Of a DNA stretch of 40,394 nt, positions 17,727 to 25,400 are shown one piece after another. How positions within the stretch are numbered: the first letter of the stretch is position 1; every line of letters starts with the position of its first letter. A model generated the notes under the pieces. The model did not search any database and was not told where the DNA came from. It saw only the letters and a list, made by a program, of their open reading frames with translations. A program made the translations under genes and the position numbers. Origin of the DNA: an uncultured Prevotellaceae bacterium (lineage in GTDB: Bacteria; Bacteroidota; Bacteroidia; Bacteroidales; Muribaculaceae); assembly GCA_946186575.1 (NCBI GenBank), contig CAMHNO010000021.1, forward strand, positions 1-40,394. The letters run 5' to 3'.

Positions 17727-18389
17727 AAGACCAAGGAGAAGACGAGGCGGCGGCTTGCGGTGGCTTGCTCGGTGGTGGGTGCCATCGACATGCTGCTACT
17801 GTTGCTGCTCTTGCTGCTGCCCTACGACTGCGGCGGTGGCGGCAGAGAGACGGTGGTGATAAGAGAACGGGTGTCGACCGACACCGTCGTGGTTCACGAC
17901 ACCATCGTTGAGCGCGACAGCATGAACCGGAACATCGACCAGGCCGTGAGCGACGCTGGCGGCAATGTCGACGGCTTCATGCGCTTCTCCATCACTTGGA
18001 ACCAGGACTCGCACGACCGTGTTGACCTCGACGCCCACGCCACCGAGCCTGGCGGCACCGAGATTTACTTCAAGACCTACAAGAAGCCGCGCAAGACCAG
18101 CGCCGGCGGTCAGCTCGACGTGGACAAGATAAGGCCGCGGCGCACCGGCGTGGAGAACATCTACTGGCAGGACGCGAGCCTGCTGCCCGATGGCGACTAC
18201 CGCTTCTTTATTGTGAACTACGACGGCGGCAACAACGGCAACTGCGACGTGAAGCTCAAGGTGGGCGACCAGTCGTTCGTCTACCGCGTGAGCAACATCA
18301 AGAAAGGCTCGCCGGTGACCATCGCCACCGTGACCATCGCCAACCACAAGATGAGCAACATCCAGCACTCGGCACCTCGCGTGGAGTGA
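17715..18389 (+). CDS. Membrane-anchored protein with YfaP/DUF2135-like external domain
   Basis: A 224-residue protein. A basic N-terminus (KTKEKTRRR) precedes one transmembrane helix (about 12-36, with nine consecutive leucines), so the rest should be outside. Residues 40-65 are a charged valine-rich linker. The region from about 85 to 205 has the pattern of the DUF2135/YfaP-type domain: SITWNQDSHDRVDLDAHATE, then GGQLDVD, then ENIYW, then GDYRFFIVNYDGG. In that family the domain is an extracytoplasmic beta-fold of unknown function. The start codon lies in the duplicated leader. The stretch 18390-18634 after it has no gene and holds a palindromic element. Confidence 0.75.
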   Translation: MEVSKTKEKTRRRLAVACSVVGAIDMLLLLLLLLLPYDCGGGGRETVVIRERVSTDTVVVHDTIVERDSMNRNIDQAVSDAGGNVDGFMRFSITWNQDSHDRVDLDAHATEPGGTEIYFKTYKKPRKTSAGGQLDVDKIRPRRTGVENIYWQDASLLPDGDYRFFIVNYDGGNNGNCDVKLKVGDQSFVYRVSNIKKGSPVTIATVTIANHKMSNIQHSAPRVE

Positions 18390-18484
18390 CCCTGCCGCCC
18401 CGAGCGCCACAATCGCTAATGAATTTATTAGATAAATAGAATGAGCTTGATGAATTTGTCGTTTGAAAATCATTGCGTTAGCAA

Positions 18485-18523
18485 CTCCCCCTCTAAGTTA
18501 GAGGGGGCGGGGGGGAGTGTGTG
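18485..18523. repeat. Solo palindromic intergenic repeat
   Basis: CCCCCTCTAA, one base, then TTAGAGGGGG forms a perfect 21-bp palindrome, followed by a G-run and GAGTGTGTG. The same 39-bp sequence occurs in reverse orientation at 20282-20320 with only two or three differences. It resembles the dispersed palindromic elements seen between genes in Bacteroidales genomes. It could fold in RNA and affect the transcript between the two flanking genes. Confidence 0.8.
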
Positions 18524-18634
18524 CAACCAGCCTCACTGCACATCTCCACGCCATTCTCTCCTCTCACAATCGCTCCTCTCTCTTCCCGCTCAAAATGAAA
18601 AAGAAATGAACCATAAAAAAACTCACATATAGTC

Positions 18635-20059
18635 ATGAAGTGTATAAATTGTTACCGCGAGATAAAAGACACTGTCAAGTTTTGCACCTACTGTGGCACC
18701 AAGCAGCCTGCCGACCGTGCTGCCTATGAGCGCGAGCATCCTGAGCTCGCCGACGCCATGCCCGACGAGGACGTGAACGTGTTCATAAAGCAGGAGCAAG
18801 AGCGGTTAGAGCAAGAACGACAGGAGCAAGAGCGACAGCTGGCCGAGCAGGAGCGCTTGCGCCAAGAGCAAGAGCGGCAGCAGGCCGAACAGGAGCGCTT
18901 GCGCCAAGAGCAAGAGCGACAGCGGGCCATGCAACTGCAGCAACAACAGCAACAACAGCAGCAACAACAGCAGCAACAGCAGAATGTGGTGTACGACATC
19001 ACTGGCGAAAGCGAGATTCTGAATCAAGACCAGGATCACACCAGCTATGGAAAGCCCCAGATTCCGCATCCAGTTAACAATCCCGTTGTGCCCAGCAGCG
19101 GCGCCATTGTGCCAAACTATGGCAACCTTCCACAGCAAGCGGCGCACTGCCCTGAGTGCGGACAGATGGTACCTGCCATGGCGCTATCGTGCCCCTACTG
19201 CGGCGCACCACTGCAAGGCGGCGACTCCACCGTGGCGTTAACGCCCAGTGGCGGTGGCGGTGGCTCCTCGTTGCCCCCCGTCACCCCGAGCACGAGCCTT
19301 GACCGGGGCAAGAACAAGACTGCCCTCATTGCTATTGCCACCTTGCTGGTGTTGGGCATCCTGGGCATCCTGGGCTACTACCTGTATCAGCGCAACAAGG
19401 CCACCTATATCAGTGCCGAGACCCAAACCGTGTCGCTGGCACGCAAGGGCGGCGAGAAGACCGTGGGCGTGAGCACCGACGGCAACTACTTTGAGGTGAC
19501 TCAAAGCCCCGACTGGCTCACTGTGAGCACCAACGAGCGGGGCATCATCATCAACTGCACCCCCCTCTCGGGCGAGAGCGACCGCTCGGGAACAATCGTG
19601 ATAAAGTCGGGCAGCAAGAGCACCCAAGTGGCGGTGACCCAGCGAGCCCACGCCACATTCATCCGCCTCTCGGAGGAGACCGTGGAGCAGGGCCGCGACG
19701 AGGGCGACCACAACATCTCAATCGAGAGCGACGGCAGCGACTTCAACATCACTGCCCCCGACTACTGCTCGGTGAGCAACGTCAGCGACCAGGGCTTCAG
19801 CCTCCACATCGACAAGAACCACGGTAACCACCGCTCGGGCACCGTTAAGGTGACCGACGGACACATCGAGGCTACCCTCGCCATCAGCCAGAAGGGCATC
19901 TGTAGCTCCTGCGGCGGCCGCGGCAAGGTGACTTGCTCACGATGCGGTGGCTACGGCGAAGAATACGATTGGGAATACGATTGGTATTATGTCTGCTCAT
20001 CGTGTGGCGGCGATGGCGAAGTGCGCTGCTCCAAGTGCGGCGGCTCAGGCATCAGGTAA
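18635..20059 (+). CDS. Zinc-ribbon membrane protein with two BACON domains and a DnaJ-type zinc finger
   Basis: A 474-residue protein of striking architecture. It has an N-terminal zinc ribbon (C3, C6, C17, C20, KFCTYCGT), a Glu/Gln/Arg-rich coil (about 50-105) ending in a polyglutamine run, and a second zinc ribbon (about 172-190, HCPECG ... CPYCGAP). A transmembrane helix lies at about 228-251. Two BACON-type beta domains follow (about 257-335 and 337-420; SPDWLTVSTNERG is typical). It ends in four CxxCxGxG motifs (CSSCGGRG, CSRCGGYG, CSSCGGDG, CSKCGGSG), as in the zinc-binding domain of DnaJ. Ribbons are likely cytosolic and the BACON/DnaJ-like part external. Its first 46 residues are closely related to those of the 21827 product. 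Molecular role unknown; an adaptor or chaperone-like role is inference. Confidence 0.85.
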   Translation: MKCINCYREIKDTVKFCTYCGTKQPADRAAYEREHPELADAMPDEDVNVFIKQEQERLEQERQEQERQLAEQERLRQEQERQQAEQERLRQEQERQRAMQLQQQQQQQQQQQQQQQNVVYDITGESEILNQDQDHTSYGKPQIPHPVNNPVVPSSGAIVPNYGNLPQQAAHCPECGQMVPAMALSCPYCGAPLQGGDSTVALTPSGGGGGSSLPPVTPSTSLDRGKNKTALIAIATLLVLGILGILGYYLYQRNKATYISAETQTVSLARKGGEKTVGVSTDGNYFEVTQSPDWLTVSTNERGIIINCTPLSGESDRSGTIVIKSGSKSTQVAVTQRAHATFIRLSEETVEQGRDEGDHNISIESDGSDFNITAPDYCSVSNVSDQGFSLHIDKNHGNHRSGTVKVTDGHIEATLAISQKGICSSCGGRGKVTCSRCGGYGEEYDWEYDWYYVCSSCGGDGEVRCSKCGGSGIR

Positions 20060-20065
20060 GGGGTA

Positions 20066-20126
20066 AGTAGTAAGTAAGAAGTAAGAAGTAGTAAGTAAGA
20101 AGTAAGAAGTAGTAAGTAAGAAGTGG
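20066..20126. repeat. 21-bp tandem repeat, about three copies
   Basis: Units begin at 20066, 20087 and 20108 and are built from AGTAGTAAGTAAGAAGTAAG plus one base; the third is cut short. Flanking sequence contains further GTAAGT-like words. This is a simple repeat of a sort common between Bacteroidota genes, and copy number is likely variable. Confidence 0.88.
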
Positions 20127-20155
20127 TAACGGGTAAGTGTAAATATCAGGCGATA

Positions 20156-20322
20156 AGCTCCCCCTCTAAGGCTCCCACCCCTCCGGCCTTTGGCCACCTC
20201 CCCTCAGGCAGGGGAGGAGTTGGGGATACAGGGGGAGTGTGTGCTGCGGCAACAAGGTGGGAACATGCAGGTGTATTGATTTACACACTCCCCCCTGCCC
20301 CCTCTAACTTAGAGGGGGAGCT
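20156..20322. repeat. 167-bp inverted-repeat (MITE-like) intergenic element
   Basis: The ends are perfect 15-bp inverted repeats: AGCTCCCCCTCTAAG (20156-20170) and CTTAGAGGGGGAGCT (20308-20322). Nested inside are GGGGGAGTGTGT against ACACACTCCCCC and a hairpin CCTCCCC/GGGGAGG near 20197-20218. The right 39 bp is the reverse complement of the solo element at 18485-18523. No coding capacity is seen. It could be a miniature mobile element or a structured RNA spacer. No obvious target-site duplication is visible. Confidence 0.82.
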
Positions 20323-20385
20323 GATTACCAACCAGTTGTTTTCATCGAACTAACGCTATTTTAGAAACATAACTATAACAATCAC

Positions 20386-21693
20386 ATGGGACTCATTAGA
20401 TGCATCGACTGCGGAGCAATGGTGTCGGACAGAGCAAAAGCCTGCCCACACTGTGGCGGGCCTATCGACGAACAAATCATCAGCAGGCAACAACAACAGC
20501 AACTGGCACGGCAGCAAGCGCAACCTGCTCGGCAGCAGCAACAACAGCAACTTGCACGGCAGCAGCAACAACAGCAACTTGCACGGCAGCAAGCGCAACC
20601 TGCTCGGCAGCAACAACAACAGCAACTGGCACGGCAGCAAGCGCAACCTGCTCGGCAGCAACAACAACAGCAACTGGCACGGCAGCAAGCGCAACCTGCT
20701 CGGCAGCAGCAACAACCGCTGCAGAATGGAGGTGGCTTGACCAAGCAATGCCCCAATTGTCACCGCAGCATAGGCATCAACCTTAAGTTCTGCAACTATT
20801 GCGGAGCCAAGCAAAGCACCACCACGGCGGCAGCGGCTGTCAGTGCGTCGCAGCCACAACAGCAAAGCTCAGCAAGCAGTGAGAGCACCGTTGCCCACAG
20901 TGTCAAGAAAGCTACCTCGCAACCAGCCACTGGAGGTAACGACAGCGGGCAGCATAGCGAGCGTGGCAAAAGCCTCAAACTCATCATGGCTGTGGGTGCG
21001 AGTGTTATGGCTGTGCTGCTGGCGTTCTTCGCGCTGCGCAACTTCAACGTTAATAGTAGCCAGAGCGCCCAATCCGCGGTTGAGCAAACGGCCGATGCCG
21101 ATGCTGCCGACCTTGCCTACATGAAGCAGAGCGACACATGGGATCTGACTCGTATCAAGTCGAGCAAGTGGCAAGAGCTGTTCAGCTCAATCATGAACGG
21201 TGAGGTGGGCAAGTTTATGAACCTGGCGGCAGATTACAACAATCTGCCTGAGGACAAGCGCAATGACCACATCACCAACATCTACAACTTGCTCAACCAG
21301 AACTCACAGCTGCAAGATCAAGCTGCAAGCGTGTTCCAGAACGCAGCGAGCGGCAATAGCATCGACCTTGCGGCCATCGACAGCAGACTCAAAGAGTTAG
21401 CCGGCGGCGGCAACACTCCTGCTAATAGCCCCAAAAACGCATCTACTTCAAAACCTAAAAGTACATCTTCAGAGAAGTCCAATTCCAAGAGCCATCACAG
21501 TCATCACCACAGCTCAAAGGAAAATGCTTACGCTGTTGAGCAACCGAAGCAAACAGCAGCTAAACCTGCCAGCGGAGGAGCAGCTAAGCCTGCCGGCGGA
21601 GGAGCAGCTAAGCCTGCCGGCGGAGGAGCAGCTAAGCCTGCCGGTGGAGGAGTACCTAATGCTGGTAGTAACGGTGGTAATAAAAAACGTTAA
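20386..21693 (+). CDS. Zinc-ribbon membrane protein with Q-rich repeats and duplicated external module
   Basis: A 435-residue protein. An N-terminal zinc ribbon (C6, C9, C20, C23) is followed by a Gln/Ala/Arg repeat region (about 35-115, 16-residue LARQQAQPARQQQQQQ units). A second zinc ribbon follows (about 122-144, CPNCHRSI ... CNYCGAK), then a transmembrane helix at about 197-217. The external part carries the 336-bp duplicated module at about residues 233-344 and ends in AAKPAGGG repeats. It therefore combines the zinc-ribbon front of the 18635 protein type with the external module of the 11668 protein. I infer a mosaic made by segment exchange inside this locus. Both repeat arrays keep frame. 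Confidence 0.8.
   Translation: MGLIRCIDCGAMVSDRAKACPHCGGPIDEQIISRQQQQQLARQQAQPARQQQQQQLARQQQQQQLARQQAQPARQQQQQQLARQQAQPARQQQQQQLARQQAQPARQQQQPLQNGGGLTKQCPNCHRSIGINLKFCNYCGAKQSTTTAAAAVSASQPQQQSSASSESTVAHSVKKATSQPATGGNDSGQHSERGKSLKLIMAVGASVMAVLLAFFALRNFNVNSSQSAQSAVEQTADADAADLAYMKQSDTWDLTRIKSSKWQELFSSIMNGEVGKFMNLAADYNNLPEDKRNDHITNIYNLLNQNSQLQDQAASVFQNAASGNSIDLAAIDSRLKELAGGGNTPANSPKNASTSKPKSTSSEKSNSKSHHSHHHSSKENAYAVEQPKQTAAKPASGGAAKPAGGGAAKPAGGGAAKPAGGGVPNAGSNGGNKKR
20503..20718 (+). repeat. 48-bp in-frame tandem repeats (Q-rich)
   Basis: Full 48-bp units start at 20503, 20578, 20626 and 20674, with a shortened 27-bp unit at 20551-20577. The last three are nearly identical, indicating recent expansion by slippage or unequal exchange. 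The encoded stretch links the two zinc ribbons on the cytosolic side. Confidence 0.9.
21082..21417 (+). repeat. Duplicated 336-bp coding module, copy 2
   Basis: Same module as 12907-13242, about 96% identical without gaps. It begins EQTADADAADLAYMKQ and ends ELAGGGNT. Changes are mostly single-base and include amino-acid changes (I to S, W to L, K to E), so both copies still evolve as proteins. Confidence 0.93.
21550..21652 (+). repeat. 24-bp in-frame tandem repeats (GGGAAKPA)
   Basis: Three near-perfect 24-bp units start at 21574, 21598 and 21622, with a diverged unit before them. They make the Gly/Ala/Lys/Pro tail of the protein, functionally similar to the PAQQQK tail of the 11668 protein although the DNA is unrelated. 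Confidence 0.87.
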
Positions 21694-21698
21694 CTCCC

Positions 21699-21755
21699 AT
21701 GAACAAAGCACTAAAAATAGGACTGTGACTTGATGGGAAGCACTGCAAAGAAGTA
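21699..21755 (+). pseudogene. Scar of a collapsed copy of the 13506-15882 gene pair
   Basis: CATGAACAAAGCACTAAAAA and the next eight bases (21698-21725) are identical to the start of the gene at 13506, giving MNKALKIGL, and then a stop codon follows. The next bases, GACTTGATGGGAAGC, resemble GACTTAATGGGAACC near the 3' end of the 14263 gene (DLMGS versus DLMGT) and soon reach a stop. This fits deletion of nearly everything between the start of the first gene and the end of the second. Its position right after the duplicated 336-bp module mirrors the 11668-13506-14263 gene order. The first part is firm; the second is suggestive. Confidence 0.68.
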
Positions 21756-21826
21756 AGCCGATGCTGGGGATTAAAAAAGTTGAACATAATGCAGAATAAA
21801 ACTATAAACAATAAAATATATATTTT

Positions 21827-22381
21827 ATGAAGTGCATCAATTGCTATAAAGAGATTAAGGACGGGCTGAAGTTCTGCACATTTTGCGGAACTAAGCAGCC
21901 TGCCGACCGTGCGGCCTATGAGCGCGAGCACCCCGAGCTTGCCGAGGCTCTGCCCGAGGACGAAATCATGAAACAAATCGAGGACGCCAAGAACAATGGC
22001 GGCAAGCCCGTGGCAAGCAAGCCCGCAAGCAAGAAGGACGGCAGCAAAATGGGTGGCGGCAAAAAGGACGGCAAGATAGCTCACGGTGGCAGCGGCATGA
22101 CAAGTGGCGCGCCGTCGCTGCCCAAGCAACCCAGCACCATAGCTGCTGGCCCACTGCCTGGCGAGCCCGACATGGCAACGCCCGACCTTCCTGACCTGCC
22201 CACTGGCGCGCCGCAAGACGAACCAGTGATGGGTTCGTCGAGGTTGGGACCGCTTGATGACCCCAGCTCCGAACCGAGCGAGGAAGACATCCGCAACACC
22301 AAGCTGGCAAAGATTTTCACCTACGTGATTGGCGTGCTGGTGGTGGCGATAATTGTCTTCTTGATTCTGATATTTGCTTGA
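21827..22381 (+). CDS. Zinc-ribbon, C-terminally anchored membrane protein
   Basis: A 184-residue protein. Its first 46 residues are a zinc ribbon (C3, C6, C17, C20) plus the conserved QPADRAAYEREHPELAEALP stretch shared with the 18635 product. The middle is a low-complexity Lys/Gly/Pro linker (KKDGSKMGGGKKDGK). A transmembrane helix at 163-184 reaches the last residue, as in tail-anchored proteins, so everything else should be cytosolic. In contrast to its paralogue, it has no external domain. It may be a cytosolic recruitment or competitor version of the same ribbon (inference). Confidence 0.78.
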   Translation: MKCINCYKEIKDGLKFCTFCGTKQPADRAAYEREHPELAEALPEDEIMKQIEDAKNNGGKPVASKPASKKDGSKMGGGKKDGKIAHGGSGMTSGAPSLPKQPSTIAAGPLPGEPDMATPDLPDLPTGAPQDEPVMGSSRLGPLDDPSSEPSEEDIRNTKLAKIFTYVIGVLVVAIIVFLILIFA

Positions 22382-22477
22382 GAGAGTAAAACCGAAATTT
22401 TGACAAACGCTCTGTCAAGAAGGGTCTTTTAGCCCAATATCACACAACAGAAACATGAATCCATAAAATATGAAAGT

Positions 22478-25400
22478 ATGAAACACTTAATGAGAATAAG
22501 TGGTGCACTGCAAGTGCTTGTGGCACTTGCAGCAGTGGGTTTTGCCAGTAATGCTAATGCCCAAATAGAATATAGCGCATGGGACCTGTATTTTGACCAT
22601 GCAGGCGACTTTCACGACGGCCTTGCACGCGTGTCGCTCAACGACAAGTGGGGCTACATCAACAACCAGCCCAGCATTGTTGTGGAATGCATCTACAACG
22701 AAGCCAGCGACTTCCACAACGGCCATGCCAAGGTGAAACGCAACGGCAAGTGGGGCTTGCTGAGCGTGAGCGGCACTGAGGTGATTGCCTGCAAGTATGA
22801 CGCTATAGGCACAATCGACGACGACCTGCTGGCACCAGCCACTCGCGGTGGCAAGCGCGGCTATGTCAACACCAAGGGCGACGAGGTGATTCCCTGCCAA
22901 TACGACGAGATTCTGTCGTTCAACGAGCACTTGGTGGCTCGCGCCCGCAGCGGTGGCAAGTGGGGACTCGTGTCGCGGGTGAGCGGCGAGATAGCGCCCT
23001 GCCAGTACGACGAAATCAACGACCTGAAAGACCGCTACTATCGCGTCAGGCGCGCCGGCAAGTGGGGCTACCTCAATGCCCAGGGCCAGGAAGTGGTCAA
23101 GTGCCAGTACGACGAGCTGCGCGACTATGACGGCGATTATAGCCTTGCCTGCTACAACGGCAAGTGGGGCTTCATCGACAAGAGCGGCAAGGCAGTGATT
23201 CCGTTTGAGTCGGACAGCCCCGAAGGGATGAAGCTCATCAACGGCATGACCCGTGTGACCAATGGTGGATGGAGCGGAGTGTTCTCGACCAGCGGCAGAT
23301 ATGTGGTCAACCCCGAATGGGACGAGGCCGTTCCGCTGAGCGAGGCCATCATCAAGGTGGTGAAGCGCACCGAGGGCGTGGGAGCCTTTAACATGCTTGG
23401 CAACCAGGTGCTGCCATGCAAGTATCAGGAAGTGAAATACTTGGGCAACAATCTCATCATGGCAATGGAAGGCGGCAAGTGCGGCATCTACGAGACCGTT
23501 CGTGGCAACAAGGTGATGAGTCCAAAATATGACCAAATCGAGCCCTTCAGCAATGGCCTTGCCGCGGCATGTGAGCATGGACGCTGGGGCTACATCGACG
23601 CTCAGGGCAAGAAGGTGATAGACTTCCTCTACAGCAGCGCCGAGCCGTTCAACGACCACGGCATTGCAGTGGTGGGCAACAACGGCACCTGCACCCTCAT
23701 CGACAATAAAGGCCGCTCGCTCACCCCTTACTACTACAGCGAGATACAGAACTTCAGCGACGGACTTGCCCGCGCCAAGCGCGACGGCAAGTGGGGCTGC
23801 ATCGACGCTCAGGGCCATGAGGTGGTGGAGTGCAAATATGACCGCATAGGCGAGTTGGACAAGAACACTGGCCTGGCGCTTGCCAGCATGGGCGGCTCAA
23901 AGGGCTACCTCAACCGCGAGGGCCGCATTGTGGTTCCCTGCCGCTACGACGAGGTGGGAGCCTTCGACAAGCAAAATCTCGCACAGGTGAAGCAAGGCAG
24001 CTACGTGGGCCTGATTGATGCCGACGGCCGCGAGATTGTGCCCTGCCAGTACAGCACCATCGACTCCTTCCACGACGACATGGCCATGGTGAGCAAGAAT
24101 GGCAAGTGGGGCTACGTGGGTCGCAACGGCATGAGCGACATTGCGTGCCAGTATGAGGCCGCACAGGCCTTCAGCGACGGCATGGCGGCCGTCAAGCGCA
24201 ATGGCAAGTGGGGCTACATCAACACCAGCAACCGCGAGGTTCTGCCCTTCCAGTACACGCAGGCAGGCCCCTTTGGCTACTTTCTTGCCAACGTTAACGG
24301 CAACAGCTTCATCACAGCCGACGGCAACGTGCTTATTGACTACAAGCCCACCGTTAACCTTAACGAAGACTTCATCAACTCCCTGCAGGAGAGGAAATAT
24401 AGCCAGGTGGGCCGCTTCACCGAAGGCCGTGGCCCCGTGAAGCGCGACGACAAGTGGGGCTTTATCGACGTTCGCGGCAAGGAAGTGATCTCTTGCGACT
24501 ACGACTTGGTGAACCGCTTCTGCCAGAAGCGTGCCGCCGTAAAGCAAAACGACAAGTGGGGCTACCTCTACATCAACGGTGGCGTGGCAATTCCCATCAC
24601 GATGGACGTGTGGGACTGCGGCGAGTTCTCCGAGGGCTTAGCGTGCATCTTTGTCAACAACAACCAGCCCATGAGCTACTACTTCATCGACCGCAATGGC
24701 AAGCAAGTGTTCGGCGGCAACAATATGGACCGCGACAAGGTGCTTGACAAGAACGGCTACCTCGACTTCAACAGAATTCCCACCTTCGACAACGGCGAGT
24801 GCTACATACCCGTCTATGGCAGCTCGCAGTACGAGGTGTACAACACCGCGGGCGAGCGTGTGAGAACCACCTCAACCCCGCCACAAACCACCAAGAAGAG
24901 CAATGGCTACCAGCTCTTTAAAGTTATTGACCAATATGAGCAAGAGAAATTCGGTGTCAAAGACAGCAACGGCAATGTGGTGATCGAAGCAAAATACGAC
25001 GAAATCAAGACCGACGCCGATGGCCAGCCATCAATCTTGTGTGGCGTGGTGCCCGTGCTGCTGTTAGAGCCCACTCAGGGCGATGCCCGCGAGTGGTGGG
25101 GCTATGCCAACCTGCAAGGGCACGACACCTTCACATCGAGCGTGCTCTACCGCATCAAGCATGCCTACGAGAGCCTGGGCAGCACTCCAGCCGCCCCTGC
25201 TCCCCAACCCGCTGCAAACAATGACCAGGAAGATGACGAAGATGACGAAGAGGCCAACGAAATCGATGCCCCGGCACCTACCGCTCCTGCCCGCAACACC
25301 CACCGCAGCCAGCGCGCTGGTGGCTCGGCAAGCCCCAAGCTCATCAACTCGAGCGAGGAGACCGGTGTGGGCACCCTCACCGCCTACCGCGCCAGTGGCA

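Larger units (their letters stand above)
20060..20385. other. Gene-free spacer with tandem and inverted repeats
   Basis: No credible gene. The first part is a 21-bp tandem repeat and the middle a 167-bp inverted-repeat element, both listed separately. The last 60 bp is A/T-rich leader for the gene at 20386, with only a weak resemblance to a promoter (TATTTTAG near 20358-20365). Confidence 0.8.

Noticed and set aside
18441-18632. Short plus-strand frame across the palindromic repeat
   Set aside because: It consists of intergenic repeat sequence and has no similarity to neighbours.
20123-20353. Short plus-strand frame in the inverted-repeat element
   Set aside because: It is translation of the 167-bp repeat element and its flanks; composition and position do not support a gene.
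20503-20718. CRISPR-like array
   Set aside because: The 48-bp units are contiguous without unique spacers and stay in the reading frame of the 20386 gene, so they are coding tandem repeats.
20382-20756. Cysteine-rich minus-strand frame
   Set aside because: It is the reverse reading of glutamine/alanine codon repeats (CAG/CAA/GCA), an artefact.
22398-22416. TTGACA...TGTCAA hairpin as a terminator or operator before the WG gene
   Set aside because: The stem is only six base pairs with a seven-base loop and no T-run directly after it. It is noted but not supported as a site.
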